64,000 bases of DNA, taken from Cryptomeria japonica. Taxonomy: Eukaryota > Streptophyta > Pinopsida > Cupressales > Cupressaceae. The first letter of the stretch is position 1, and every line of letters starts with the position of its first letter. Below, one piece after another: positions 36,302 through 48,760 of the stretch. The notes beneath the pieces are model-generated. The model saw only the letters and a program-made list of their open reading frames with translations. It was not told the origin of the DNA and made no database searches. The stretch spans positions 101,663,897-101,727,896 of the forward strand of contig NC_081407.1 in the NCBI RefSeq assembly GCF_030272615.1, read 5' to 3'. A program made the translations under genes and the position numbers.

Positions 36302-37600
36302 TTAATTTGTGAGTATAAGGGCAACTTGTTCTTCTGTTTGATGGTTGTTTTCTACATCTTCTGCCATTTGTTCACATAGACCTTTTCCTCTAACAAGTTT
36401 TATTACTTTAATGTCAACATCATACTCCATAACTCTGTTTATCCATCCTGCCCTCTTATCATTGATGTCTTTGTTAAGCAAAAATTCCTTAACTATAGGA
36501 TGAGCTACTTGTAGATGAATTTTATTATTGGACAACATGTGTCTGAATTTTTTGAGGCTTCTAATAACTGCAAGTACATGCTTTTCTATGAAGGAATATC
36601 TTACCTCATAGTCTTGCAATATATGGCTGAAAAATGCAATTGGCTGCTCTTGTCCTTCTTCATTTTGCTGACAGATCATGGATGAGATAGTATCAACACC
36701 TCCAAAAGAATATAGTATGAAGTCTTATCAAAATTTGGATTAACTAGTGTTAAGGTTGATGCAAGTGCCTCTTTGATATCTACAAAACTTATGGTACCTT
36801 CCTTGGTCCAATTGAAAACCGCATTCTTTTTAAGCATTATTTTTAGTGGCTGCAATAATGTTGAGATGTTGGGTATAAATCTCCTAACAAAATTAATTCT
36901 CCCTATAAAACTTTTCAAGCCCTTTTTATGTGTTGGAAGTGGCAATGCTAGAATAGCTATAATTCTTTCTGGGTCTATTGAAATACCTTCCTTTGATACA
37001 ATGTATCCGAGCAGCTTACCTTCATAAATAAAAATAATGATCTTTTTTGGATTTAGTGAGACTCCAAACTCTCTGCATCTTTCAAAAATCTATCTTAAAT
37101 GATCAAAATGTTGGTCAACACTTCTTGAAAAAATAATAATATCGTCTAGATATACAAGCACAAATTTATTAATAAGCCCTTTGAGAACCATATCCATTTC
37201 TCTCTAAAAAGTGGCTCCTACATTAGACAGTCCAAATGGCATCTTTTTGTATGCCATTGTACCCCACTTAGTTGTAAATGCAGTTTTATGTTGATCATCT
37301 TCCTGTAGTACTAGAATCTGATTATAACATGAATATCCATCTAGTAAGGAAAATCTTTGAGAACCAGGAACCACTTGCAAAATCTACTCCATGGAGGGAA
37401 GTGGATAATGGTCCTTAAGTGAAGCAATGTTCAGATAATGAAAATCAACACATAACCTTATTTCACCATTTTTCTTTCTTACTGGTACAAAATTGGAAAC
37501 CCATGAAGTGTGCTTAATAGGATAAATGACATTACCTTCAATGAGTTTGTTCAATTCAACCTTCATTAAATGTTCAAGCTTGGGATTCAAGGGTCTTTGT
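36302..37600 (-). pseudogene. Element A reverse transcriptase and RNase H
   Basis: RT begins RPLNPKLEHLMKVELNKLI (37600-37545), then GEIRLCVDFHYLN, MPFGLSNVGATF and the catalytic VYLDDIIIFSRSVDQH (near 37150), split by stops. The RT-RNase H link FIGRINFVRRFIPN is at 36920-36880. RNase H follows with PIAFFSHILQDYEVRYS (near 36630) and IEKHVLAVIRSLKKFRHML; its C-terminus has QMAED where other elements have ADxLSR. Confidence 0.9.
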
Positions 37601-38075
37601 TTTTATCTGATTGGCTTTGCATTTGGTTGTAACTCAATAGTATGTTGAGCAAGTGCAAGGTTAAAACTCTTCAAGTCTCTATACTCCCAAGAAAAAATAT
37701 CATTAAATTCTTGACAAAGTGAAATTAAAGCTTGCTATTCTGAACTATTACATACTTTCCCAAGCTTGAGCAACTTGTTATCATAGATCTGAATTTGCTC
37801 AAAATGATCTTGCTTGATTATCATGCTATTTTATCTCTTCTAGCATGATCATCACAACTGAAAATTGATTCTAGGGTGACTAGACCCTTCAGTACTTTCT
37901 TTTTTTTGAGCTGCACTATCTGATCATCATATTGTTGCTACCATTTTTATTTATTTCCAGTAGTAAAATATGTTTCTTGTATTAAGAAATTGATGATATG
38001 TTCATCGCTGTCAAACACTGGCCAATTTGTTATATTATCTGGTATAGATGGTCTAACTACCACTTTGACATACTA

Positions 38076-38490
38076 CTATATATGTACATTTTCTAAATCA
38101 ACAGGAACATCATATTGGGCCCCTAAAGAGGCTAACATATCAGCATGTTTATTTTGGTTCCTTGGAATTGATAGAAAATTAAAAGCATCAAAATCCTCTA
38201 TTAAATACCATGCTCTATGCTTGTACATTTTCAACAAATCATTTTTTGTTACATGCAAATTTCTAATCTGATTTGTTACTAATTCAGAATCACCATATAC
38301 TTGCAAGCATTTGATACCTTTCTTTCTGGCCCATTCTAGGCCATGAATTAGAACTTCATATTCTGCAACATTATTTGTTAGACTGAAAGTGAATCTGAAA
38401 GCTGAATAATACCTTTCTCCCTCTAGTGATATCAGCATAGACCCTCCACCTACAATGGTTTTACTCCTTGAACCATCAAAATATAATTTC
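38076..38490 (-). pseudogene. Element A archaeal-type RNase H (aRH), placed before RT
   Basis: The minus strand reads LYFDGSRSKT near 38485, then GERYYSAFRFTFSLTNNVAE, YEVLIHGLEWARKKGIKCLQ, VYGDSELVTNQI and RNQNKHADMLASLG. The pattern YFDGS...NNVAEYEALIxGL...VxGDSQLVxxQ...NxxADxLAxLG marks the second, archaeal-like RNase H of Tat elements. Catalytic Asp (FDGS), Glu (AEYE) and Asp (YGDS, HADML) are all present. It sits between protease and RT, unlike the aRH of element C. It is open for about 120 codons. Confidence 0.9.
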
Positions 38491-38589
38491 CAAAGTTGAT
38501 TACCTTATTGTTTTGGTTCTTTTTCCTTTCTTAATCAGATTCGGTATAATTGCATCATGTTCATGAATTATATAGACTCCTAGCTCAGC

Positions 38590-39200
38590 TTAATCTATGT
38601 GAACAAGAGGATCTATTTCATGATTTTTAATTGCCCAGTTGTCTAAATTGATATCTGATATATCATCAATGGGTATATTAGGCTCTTTAATTAGAATTGG
38701 CTCTTCTTCCTCTTGGATAACTAGATTTACATTTATGGGACTTGGCACATATGATTCTAAATGATCCCTAGCTAATGGCTCAGATTTAATGGTTACTTTG
38801 GTACCATATCTAGTTCTGAAAAACATATGAGACCAGTCAGATGATAGATAACCACCTAATTTGGCTGTAAAGTCCCTGGATAAGCATATTCCAAAATAAG
38901 CTGGTAAGTCTATCACATAGATATCTTGAGGAACTGATAAATTAGGACAAGCATGCAATGTGAGTGGCAGATCTTTAATCACACCGTTGGACTTAATTGA
39001 TGACCCATCTAAATGAACAACACCTTTTGACAAAGGTTCAATTGTTAGACCTAGTTGATCAACTAACTACTTGGGCATAATTGAGCTACTAGCTCCTGAA
39101 TCTATCATGCAGTTATGCAATAAATGATCTCCAATCACTTGGGTAACATAGAAAGGTGGTGGCTTAATTTCTTTGGCTACTTAAACTTTTTTATCATCAT
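38590..39200 (-). pseudogene. Element A aspartic protease
   Basis: The active site CMIDSGASSSIMPK lies at about 39110-39070, followed by a TAG stop and then LVDQLGLTIEPL. The downstream strand continues with DGSSIKSNGVIKDLPLTL, IYVIDLPAYFGICLSRDF and AKLGGYLSSDWSHMFF (39033-38790), typical of the protease of gypsy elements. D-S-G is intact. Confidence 0.85.
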
Positions 39201-40872
39201 CAGCAAGGGCTATATTAGGCTGATCTAAATCAACATCAGTTATTGTAATTTTGGCTATAGCCTCTTGCAATAAATCGGTTTGCCTAGGAATTTTTAACGC
39301 ATCAAACATAGTGATATTAACAGGTGCTTTCTTCATCTAATCAACTATATTAAATATAGTTGTACCAACTTTTTGCTATACTCTTGGGATATTCTGAGCC
39401 TTAGAGTTTTGTGCCTGAAGTGGCTGGTTCTGTCCTCTAGGAAAAATTTGAACATTAGGGGTCACTAGAGTTGTTGTATCAGCTTGTTGTCCTATAGCAA
39501 CAAGCAGTTTTCCTTTATCAGAAGACTGTTTGGAAGGACCAGCTTGTTGTCCCGCAATACCAACTTGTTATCCGACATCTAATTCTCTCTTTTGTCTAGT
39601 ATTTGATGTTATTGCTATACATGACTGATTTTGTCCTTGAGTACCATTTATGCCACAAAATTCATTAGTTTGCCAATTAACTAATGCAATATCGAGCTCA
39701 CCTTGTTGATTTTCTTGATTAATTTCATCTTGAGGATGAGGTTGATTCCCATAGGTGTTTTGTAGAATTAATACCTTACATTGAGGTGTTTGAGGGCATG
39801 TCAACTAATTAAGAGGTTGATGACATGGAAAACACCAATCAACATCTTGAACCATATTATTCTAAATCGGAACAATCTCCCTAGAATTTGAGGCAATATT
39901 TGGATTATACGGCTAATTAGTCCTATTATTATAATTCTTGTTCTGATAAGGCTGCCTATTCTGTTGATTTTGTTGGTAAGGAGGCTGATAGGGTTTATAA
40001 TTTTGCCCTACTTTATTTTCAATAATGACCAATTTATTACCAAAACCCTGCAAAGTCTTTTGCATGTGCTGATTATTCTCATTAAAATTATTCAGCATCC
40101 CTTTTAACTCCTGAAAATCATTATTTGGGACTTGGGTAGGAATAAAAGATGGAATTTGTTGGCTTTGTTGATTTTGCTGATTCATGAAAGGCAAGACAAC
40201 AACTATGGTAGGGGGTACAACCAGAATATAAGGTTGTATTTCTTAAAAAAAAGGCATAAAGGGCCTTGGGGATATTTTCCCAGCTTGAATCAAACTATTC
40301 TCATCCCTCACAAGTATTTCATAGGAATTAGGCAAAGACAACCCTCACATTGATTAAATCATTACAGATATATCACTATTTAAGGTCTTTAAATGATAGA
40401 TGAAAGAATGGTCATTTGTAGGCCTTACCGCTTGTGGAATGTGATTCAATGTCTTCTAGAAGTGGTTGTTGAAGTCAGTTATGTTCTCATAAGGTTCTCT
40501 CTTGATAGTAGTAAGCTTCCTAATCAGAGAAAAATTATCTGATTTGTCTTAAAAGTGCTGATTTAGAGAAGCTCCCAATTGATCCCATGAATTGATTGAT
40601 GCAATTGGCATTGATTTGAACCATTCTAGTGCTTTCCCTTTGAAACTTGTTGCTAATAACCTAATTGCTACATCCCCATGTGTGATTTGATGAAACCCAC
40701 ATAAAGTAGTTATATCCCTTATATGCTCAACTGTTGTTACCTGATTTTTTCTAGTGTAATTTGGCAAGTTTTTCATAGTAGCAGCTGGAATATCATTGTA
40801 ATTAGCCAGAACTAGAGGAATACCTTGTTTAAATGGCATGAATGGATGGTTCCTTTGTGGATTGAGGGCCAT
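39201..40872 (-). pseudogene. Element A gag
   Basis: ATG at 40872 opens MALNPQRNHPFMPFKQGIPL. The capsid motif reads FKGKALEWFKSMPIASINSW (near 40650-40590), continuing in a second piece with KREPYENITDFNNHF near 40490. A Gln/Asn-rich segment follows (40194-39913), then a poorly conserved stretch to the protease. No zinc knuckle is clear. Many stops. Confidence 0.85.
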
Positions 40873-41135
40873 TTGAAATGGTTGAACTAGCTAAACTAGT
40901 GGTATTGGTTGCACTACCAGAATTGGTGATTGATCACTTGAAGAATCTGATTCTTCAAATTGATCTACAAAAAGGGGGTTTGAAAAAGCTGCAACTTCTT
41001 CTGTACTTATGAAATTTTCAGAATTCACTTGGTTGGTAGAACTATCAGTATTTTGCAAAGGTTGTAAAAACTACTATAAGTACCCAGACAGCATAAAATA
41101 TGGTATTCATATGAGCTGAAATAGCTCAATGTGTT

Positions 41136-41150
41136 CCATCGGGTGTGCCA
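41136..41150 (-). promoter_or_regulatory. Candidate primer-binding site of element A
   Basis: The minus strand reads TGGCACACCCGATGG five bases after the 5' LTR end. It begins with TGG, as required to pair with a tRNA CCA end, but it is not the initiator-Met site; I cannot assign the tRNA. Confidence 0.5.
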
Positions 41151-41155
41151 AAAAT

Positions 41156-44100
41156 CATTGTCACGAAAGATGCACCTGCTTCTGCAAAGCAAATTAGTAC
41201 TAGTGCTTATGCAATCCTGTGCAACATGGAAATGAAACTCGAGTTGTGGGTAAACTTAGAAAGAGAAATGAATTTCCAGGTTATGGGCCAACTCCCTTTG
41301 AAATACCTCCTAAAACTAATGATGGATATGGAAAAGAGTAAAGAGTGATTGGATTGGCTTAAAACTAAAATTATTCTAGAAGGTGATGCACCAAAACTGT
41401 GTTGATAAAACTATCATGACTCACAAAAATCTATCAGAACTTCTTCTTACACAAAATAAATAACTTTCCCGTCACATGTGCATTTCTCATAAAGGTTAAT
41501 TAATTAATAAACTTGGAAGGAAGCTTAACTTCTCAAAACAAATTTACTAAATCTTGCAACACAAACCAAGACCTATGATTATGAAAGAAGTAATAATGCA
41601 TGCACACTAAGAAAAGAAGGATATTCAAGGTTTTAGATGAAACACAAAAATATTCCTATCAAATCCATCATGAACAAACACCATTATCAAGGAAAACTTA
41701 TGAAACTCTGCAAATAAAAGGAGTCTTGCTAAAAATAATATAACTGAAAAATTGTTGTAAATCTCTATATATCAAAGTATGAGCCACAAACCTCTGAAAT
41801 TATTTTAAGGAAAGAGAAAAACAAAGGCAAGAAATGAGGAAATTATAACAAATTTTCCTCTATATACAATAATAAGGCATGCAAACTCTAAAAGAATGAA
41901 TTGTACTCCTAAAAATGTCAACCCTAGTCTGAAAATTTGAGCACAAGGAAAGAGCCTGAAAAGTAGGTGCCAAATCCGCATGAAAAGATGCAATAATGCT
42001 GCCAAAAAGTCCTCTAGCCAACATGCAACCCCAAGAGACTCTCAAAATAGATTCCAATTGCTAATGCCTCAAACCACCTCTGAACTTTTGTTGAATTGAC
42101 CCACTGTCTGATGCATGTGTGTATAAAGGGAAAATAGATTAAATATTAAAGTTAGTCAATAATGACTTAGCTTTTAATATTTATTACATATATGCAACTC
42201 ATCCCTTATTTTATGTGATAAATACTATAAGTGATTTCATTATACTATCACTTTAATATTTATTTATTTATTCAATTGTGCATACATGCATCAAAGAGAA
42301 CTTAAGTGCCAATATTAATTATTTTATTCTAGTAAATAGAAGTTCTTAAATAAAGATTAAAATAATCTTTATATTTTCTTTTGTTTCACTTCTATTTATA
42401 TGAATAAAACAATTAATTATTTATTATTATATTTATCATATTAATAAATGGCATGTGCAACTATTTCTTTTTATTATTTTGCCATAATTAATAAATTAAA
42501 TATAATAATAATAATACAAAAAAAACATGCACTTAATAAACAAAGGGTTTTAAGCCTCGTACAACTAGCATGACAATTAGGACTTTTAGTCCTAATGAGA
42601 GTCAAGAACTCGACCACTTACAATATAATAGACAACAACTTAAATTAAAATAATTGAAGCCCATTAAAATCATCGATGAAAATTAGGGCATACTGAGGTA
42701 AAAGGGTTCAAAAAAACTAAAATCATTCATTTGCATCTTTTTCTTCGGATAAACTGCTTGTGTTGGCCATCATCCACTCTGACAGTTCGAACTAAGGAAT
42801 TTCTGCATGATTATGTGCATTGAACATGAATCTCTTGAGTTAGGTATACGAGTATGCATGATTTTTCATTCTATTTTAAGTAATATTTCCTTCTGGAATG
42901 AATGGATGCACAAGTTCTATTTTTTTTGCATGCCCTTGACTTAGGGTTTCTGCTTGGGATTGTTTATTCATACAATTCTTTATGGACTCTAGATTCTTAG
43001 TTGCATACTTCTATGTTTCTATTGAAGGCGTATATGAATAATATTGTGGTTATAGATTATTAATTGTTTTCGTAGGGTTTGATGACATTATAGCCCCTCT
43101 CAATACTCTAGACTTGGGTATGAATCCTACATGATTATTCAGTGAAACCCTACCTTAGGGTTTGATGGTTCTCACAAAGATGCATCTCAGACTTCTTGCA
43201 TTCTATTTACTACTTTTTCTTCAAATGTATGCTCTGTGGCCGTTAAATCTACCAGTTGTATGGGTTTGAGACCTCTTCATTTGATAAGGGTTTTGGTATG
43301 CTTTTGAGGGTTAATCTCGACCTGCCACTATCTTTTGAATTTTGGACTAAGTTATCCTCCATTATGATATTGAAACAAATCAATATGACTTCATCTTTGA
43401 TCTTTGTATGTACTGTAAATAGTCAATCCTATGGATTGTACTTTGTTTCTCAATATCATATTGTTAATAATAGTAAAGAGAACTCAAAATAATGACACTA
43501 AAAGAACCTAAATATTGTTAACCTGAATTCCTTCATCATGATTACCTGGATTTAGCAGGACCGCTCCCCTGGTTCACCTCCATGCCTTACATTCTAACAA
43601 ATGATCGTGATAAAGTAAACTGCTATCACTTTTCTTGGTAAGGATTTTTGTGTCAAAATTTTCATCTTAAGCTGCTATCTCCAAATTGTCTCTGTGAATG
43701 TGACTTATAGTTTGTTATTGGGACTGTGTGGAAACTTTGTGTATTGTGTTTATCAGTAACATGTTTTTGTAATTCCTTATGACTATAACTGGTGACTATA
43801 TTGTGGATTTTTCTAGTTCTTGTTGATTGTACTAGTGAGTTTTGTCCCTCTATGCTTGATGTTGCTCTAACCATCACTCCCCTCTGAATATTTAGTCTAT
43901 ACTTCTTATGCTTTTGACTAGACTACACTCTTGTGACTATCAATATTTATCCTTCAATCTGATTATGCCCATTATTTTGAAGACACCCGTGGCTACTATT
44001 GTTGTAGATGACTGTTATAGGGTTGTGCATATTGAAGTAATGTTACTGTTCTTTATCATTTTTTTAAAAACAAATTTGTTGTGTAAAGGCTAGGACTATA

Positions 44101-47053
44101 ACCTCTAAGATTTTTACTCCTTATTGCTCTATGTATTGCATTGCAATCTTGGTCCTCATTATGCCTTATGACTTCCTTAAATATGTTAAGGACTATTATT
44201 TTGATGGGTGCCATTGTGGGATGCCTTTAATAGTCTTTATATCTTTGATCTTTTCAATGTACTATTCCAAAGCTTTTGAATGAGCCAATACAATTTGCTC
44301 ATCAATATCACTATCTAGATTGTGATTTGTCAAGATAATATAATTAGACGATGTTTTGACCTTTGATCTTACTATATTGGTGCTCTTATTGTTTTACATG
44401 GATGTCCACTCACTGTCATATTTCTTCTAAACGAAAAAATAATATTCATTATTCCTTAATCATTCTATTGCATAATATTGAGGACTTTGTAGCCTATCTA
44501 TAATAGATTGTGCTATCTAAGACAATCTTTTGTCCTTTGTGCTTTTGTAACAGTGTCCCTACCTAAGTGTGATCAATCACTTTTCAATAAACCTTGAATA
44601 TTGTCTTTGCATTGAGTATTCATGGTGCTTTACTATGATAACTTCTATGCTTACTGTAATGTGTTTTGAAGCTCTTATTGTCATTTCACTGTCTTCACTA
44701 TTATTATCATGACTACATTATCTACATTCTTTATTGGAGACTATCGATATGATTGTGACATGCATCTTTCTTGGGGTGTTCTGTACTTGCGTGACCTGTA
44801 TTTTGTCCAAAAAATATAACCTTTTATACAGTTTAGAAACACTATGATTCACTAATGGATGTCAACTATACCTTTATGACTGATAACTGGGTTGTTTCTC
44901 CGTGTAAGTTCTGAAATGAATCTTCTCCATGGTAACTGCTATAGATACTCATTTACTAAATACTCTCTTTCTGTACAATGAGTTTATTACAATCATGGAT
45001 ATGCTTCTCCTTCAAAGTGTTTGTCACTAGACCTAAAAATATGAACGTGCTTTCTATCCATAGAATTGTCCTTGAATGCTTTAACCTTGGATGCATGCCT
45101 ATCACTGTTTGAAATTTTGACACTACATATCTACTAGGTTGTTATCATTGAAAGGATAATTACTATTGTTTCAACATTTCTTTTATGATTGACATGCTCC
45201 TTATCATCATCTTTTGTACTTTATCATTATTAATTGCTCTTTATGCTACAATTGATGTCTGAGAGGCACTGTGATATTCCTGATTTTAACTGTCATAATC
45301 TTGAAGAGACTGCACTTACTTTATGTCTAATCTTTGACGGCACTTATAGAACATCATTGTTTATGGATGACTGCTAGTCCTTTGTACATTATTGTTCTTT
45401 ACTCACTTAAATATCATACATAACAAAGAATACTCTATTCTTAAACTATTCATACTACATGTCTTTCTTCTATCAGTAATGATTGTATGGATCTTTTTTG
45501 CATGACTATCATACGTTGTCTCAGACCTCTGTATTATGAAGATGTGACTTTCAAGGAGAATACAAAGGTAGTCTACATGTGACAGGGCCACTTCTCATGG
45601 TTGTCACTGATATTTGCCCAGCATGATCTCTATCACATCTTTTCTAACCACAAGGCACTATAAACATGTTCTTTGTTCTTTGTATGCATGCTAAGGCTAT
45701 TATTTTTTAGTCTCTAATTCATAGGATTGGTATGATTATACTTGATGATCACCGTGCATTAATTATATTTTCATGAGAAAAGGTTTGAATTAATGCCTCT
45801 TTCATTTTTAAGTGTCTATTGATCTGTGGGTGGTCAACCACTGTCTGATTGTGATATCTTATTGATTGAGGTGATTGTTTCCTATTGTCAATTTGTCATC
45901 TTTGTGGTTGTTCTTGACTATTTGAGATACCTTTTGGTCTGTTGATAATGCTTTGTAATCTCTAAATGCACTTGTTACTTAATCATACAATCGCTAGTAC
46001 TTAATGTTGCATGATTGTAATGGCTATAAGCTAGTATGATTATCTCTCTATTAACCATTAGGGCTTCTTAATGAATTCATGAATGACTGTAATAATAGAC
46101 TTGAAGCTATATTTTTATTGCTATTACAACCTTTACTGTCTTATTTCATTATTGAACCTTTTTTTGGATTGATTATAACTGTCATGGCTAAACTTCTATA
46201 ATGTTCATTTTTTACTTCCATAATCATTCATATGATGGTTCTAATCATCTATTGACCATGGGATGCAGTTGTATTCATTGTAGTATGTGTTGTCATTGAA
46301 TGGTAACTTTTCCTATCATTGAGTGATAATACATGGAACTTTGGATACAATTGTGTTCCTATTTAGTAGCTGATTAGTGTCACCCTATGAATAATGACAT
46401 GTATGTTGAGCTCAACCACTTTGAGAGCCCATTTTAACCCACATACATGATATTTCTAAAATGAAAACCTATATCTTCACATGAAGAAAAGAAGTTAGAA
46501 AAAACAAGAAGCTCACAAAGCTTCTGATGAATTTGATTGATCAGTGAGTCTCTTGCTATTTTGTTCTGATTCCTTCCTTCTATAGTCTGATATACATGTG
46601 TATGAGTAGATTTGTTAGAGAAAATGAGATGTTGAGCTCTAACACACCTGTACTTCACCTCTTGCAGGCACTCTAGGAGCACTAGGAGCATGAAAATACA
46701 AGATACAACTTGATCCTATCAACGATTCGTCATTGAAAGGCAATGACAACTCTCCTTTTCTCTCTTTTCTATTTATCCATTTGTATATCATTCTATTTAT
46801 TGTACATTCTCAGTCATGCCCACGGCTTGTGTGGGTCCTTACACATTTATGTAAATGAAAAGTTTCTTTCATATGTAGTTTTAAATGTACATTATTGAAA
46901 TACATTGCATTCTGAAAAAAATTCTTCATTTGCATATTTAAGTTTAAATAAATGATGAAGTACAAGAATTTATTTTGTGTACCTCCCTTTCATTTGATGT
47001 GTAAGGCCGATCATAGGCCTATCAAATTTTGACAGTTCAAAATTTAGATAATA
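41156..47053 (-). repeat. 5' LTR of element A (5.9 kb)
   Basis: Uninterrupted partner of 19947-24848 plus 33799-34676. Inner end at 41156 (CATTGTCACG, where the other copy keeps TG at the start); outer end GATAATA at 47053, followed by GTAAG. No open frame of note is conserved between the copies. Length is exceptional for plant LTRs, in the range reported for Ogre-like Tat elements. Confidence 0.9.
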
Positions 47054-48190
47054 GTAAGCATCCAATTCATAGACTTCAACAATGATGTATGGTCCAAGAC
47101 AATTAGGACTAAATTTTCGTTTTTCCTTAGGTAATGTATTCATGTTGCATTGATTCTCATAAAGTGCTAAATCACCTACTAATAAGGAACATTGAATGAA
47201 TTTATCATTGTAACTCTATTGTAGAGTTTTATGATATGCTTGAATATTCCCAAGAGCGTTTATGCGTTGTTCATCAAGCATCTCAAGTTGTTGGAGCCTT
47301 TGTTCTCTATAGGAATCATCATCCATTATACCCTTAAGAGAAACTAGTAAAGATTGAATATCTAACTCCAAAGGCATAATAGCATTAGCACCATAAACAA
47401 GATTATAAGGAGTAGAACCTATAGCAATACATACACTCGTTTGGTAAGCCCAAAGAGAGTAGATTAACTGAGTGTGCCAATCCTTACCATGCTTGTTCAT
47501 AGTTTTATGAATAATTTGTTTGATTATTCTATTTCAAGATTCGTCTTGACCATTTGAATGAGGATAGTAAGGTGTAGAAAATCGGTGTTGAATATGATAT
47601 TTCTTGAGAAATTTCTTCACGTCTTTGTTTTTAAATGATGTTCCATTATCCGAAACCAAAGTGGAAGGTATTCCAAATCGGGAAATGATGTTATCTAAGA
47701 TGAATTGACAGATTACTTTGACGGTAGTAGATTGAAGAGGAACTGCTTCTACCCACTTTGTAAAGTAATCAGTAGTGGTTATGATGAAAGTATGTTCTTG
47801 AGATGAGGGAGGAGATATTTTACCAATGAGATCAAAAACCCACGTAGAAAAGGGCCAAGACGCTATTTGAGATCGAAGTTCGTAGGAAGGAGCATGGATC
47901 AAATTTCTATGTTGTTGACATTGATGACATTTTTTTAAAAACACAAAGGAGTCTTTTTCCATGGTTTTCCAATAATATCCCATTCAGAGAAATCTTTGGA
48001 CTAATGATCTACCCCCAAAATTCACCCCGCAAGGACCTAAATGTGTTTCCTCAAGAGCAATAGGGATTTCAGATTTGTTAAGACATTGAAAGAGGAAACC
48101 ATTATAACCCCTTCTATAAAGAACATTAGAAAGGATAATATATCTAGCAGCCAACTTGCGAATCCTAGCCCTAGAATTCTTGTTTGTAGA
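47054..48190 (-). pseudogene. Element C integrase, main part
   Basis: H2C2 finger: ETHLGPCGVNFGG with CHQCQQHRN (48080-47905). Core: WVFDLIGKISPPS (first Asp, near 47840), TTTDYFTKWVEAVPLQ, STLVSDNGTSFKNKDVKKFL (second Asp, near 47650), and YYPHSNGQDES (Glu, near 47545). Then STPYNLVYGANAIMPLELD (47430-47370) and the C-terminal LGPYIIVEVYELDAY ending at 47054. The final codons are at 19941-19867 on the other side of element A. All three catalytic residues remain, though stops divide the frame. Confidence 0.92.
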
Positions 48191-48380
48191 GTCGGGAAAG
48201 GTACCATCATTCAAATATCTCATGATATGCGAGTACCATTCATCAGATTCTATAACACAATAATATGTCACATCACTAGGATTGTCTACAATAGCTGGGG
48301 TAGTGAGGTTGTGAATAGTAAATTTAAGATCTACCAAGGGGTCCTCTAAAGATACAAGAGAGGCCACACATGCCATTGCA

Positions 48381-48760
48381 TCAACAATGTCGATTATCTT
48401 TTCGAGGAATAGGCTCCATGGTATAAGAATCAACCTTTTGCAACAAAGATATAGCTAAATCTCTATATTGTGATAATTTATCTTGCTTAGATTGGTAAAT
48501 TCCTGTCACTTGTCTTATGATTAATTGAGAATATCCATAGATATGTAGATGTTTCACATTTAATGCTAAGGCTTCTTTAATTCCACCTATAAGAGCCTCA
48601 TATTCAAACAATGTTATTGGTACACAAGAAATTGAGATGATATGATAGAGGGATAGGTTTCTTTTTAGGAGAGATTAAGACAACACCTGTCCCCAATCCT
48701 GTACGACACCTAGAGGCTAGAGCCATCAAAATATAATTCCCAAGTTTCATCAACCTCAAC
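48381..48760 (-). pseudogene. Element C archaeal-type RNase H (aRH), between RNase H and integrase
   Basis: Minus strand: WELYFDGSSL at the end of the preceding frame (near 48740-48710), then FEYEALIGGIKEALALNVKH and LHIYGYSQLIIRQVTGIYQS (48608-48500). The Asp of the usual YGDSQL is Tyr here, so one catalytic residue is lost. The order RT, RNase H, aRH, integrase is the one I associate with most Tat elements. Confidence 0.88.

Larger units (their letters stand above)
19947..47053 (-). mobile_element. Element A: Ty3/gypsy retrotransposon with very long LTRs and upstream aRH
   Basis: Minus-strand element inserted into the integrase end of element C with a GTAAG duplication (19942-19946 and 47054-47058). 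The LTRs are 5898 bp (41156-47053) and about 5780 bp (19947-24848 plus 33799-34676, split by element B). The internal region (34677-41155) encodes gag, protease, an archaeal-type RNase H, RT, RNase H and integrase in that order, all broken. Dual RNase H points to the Tat group. By hand, the first 138 aligned LTR bases differ at about 17 sites, so A is older than B, which agrees with the nesting. Confidence 0.9.

Noticed and set aside
19947-47053. Segmental duplication of about 5 kb (19947-24848 against 41156-46173)
   Set aside because: Ends, target duplication, primer-binding site and intervening pol show that these are LTRs of one retrotransposon.
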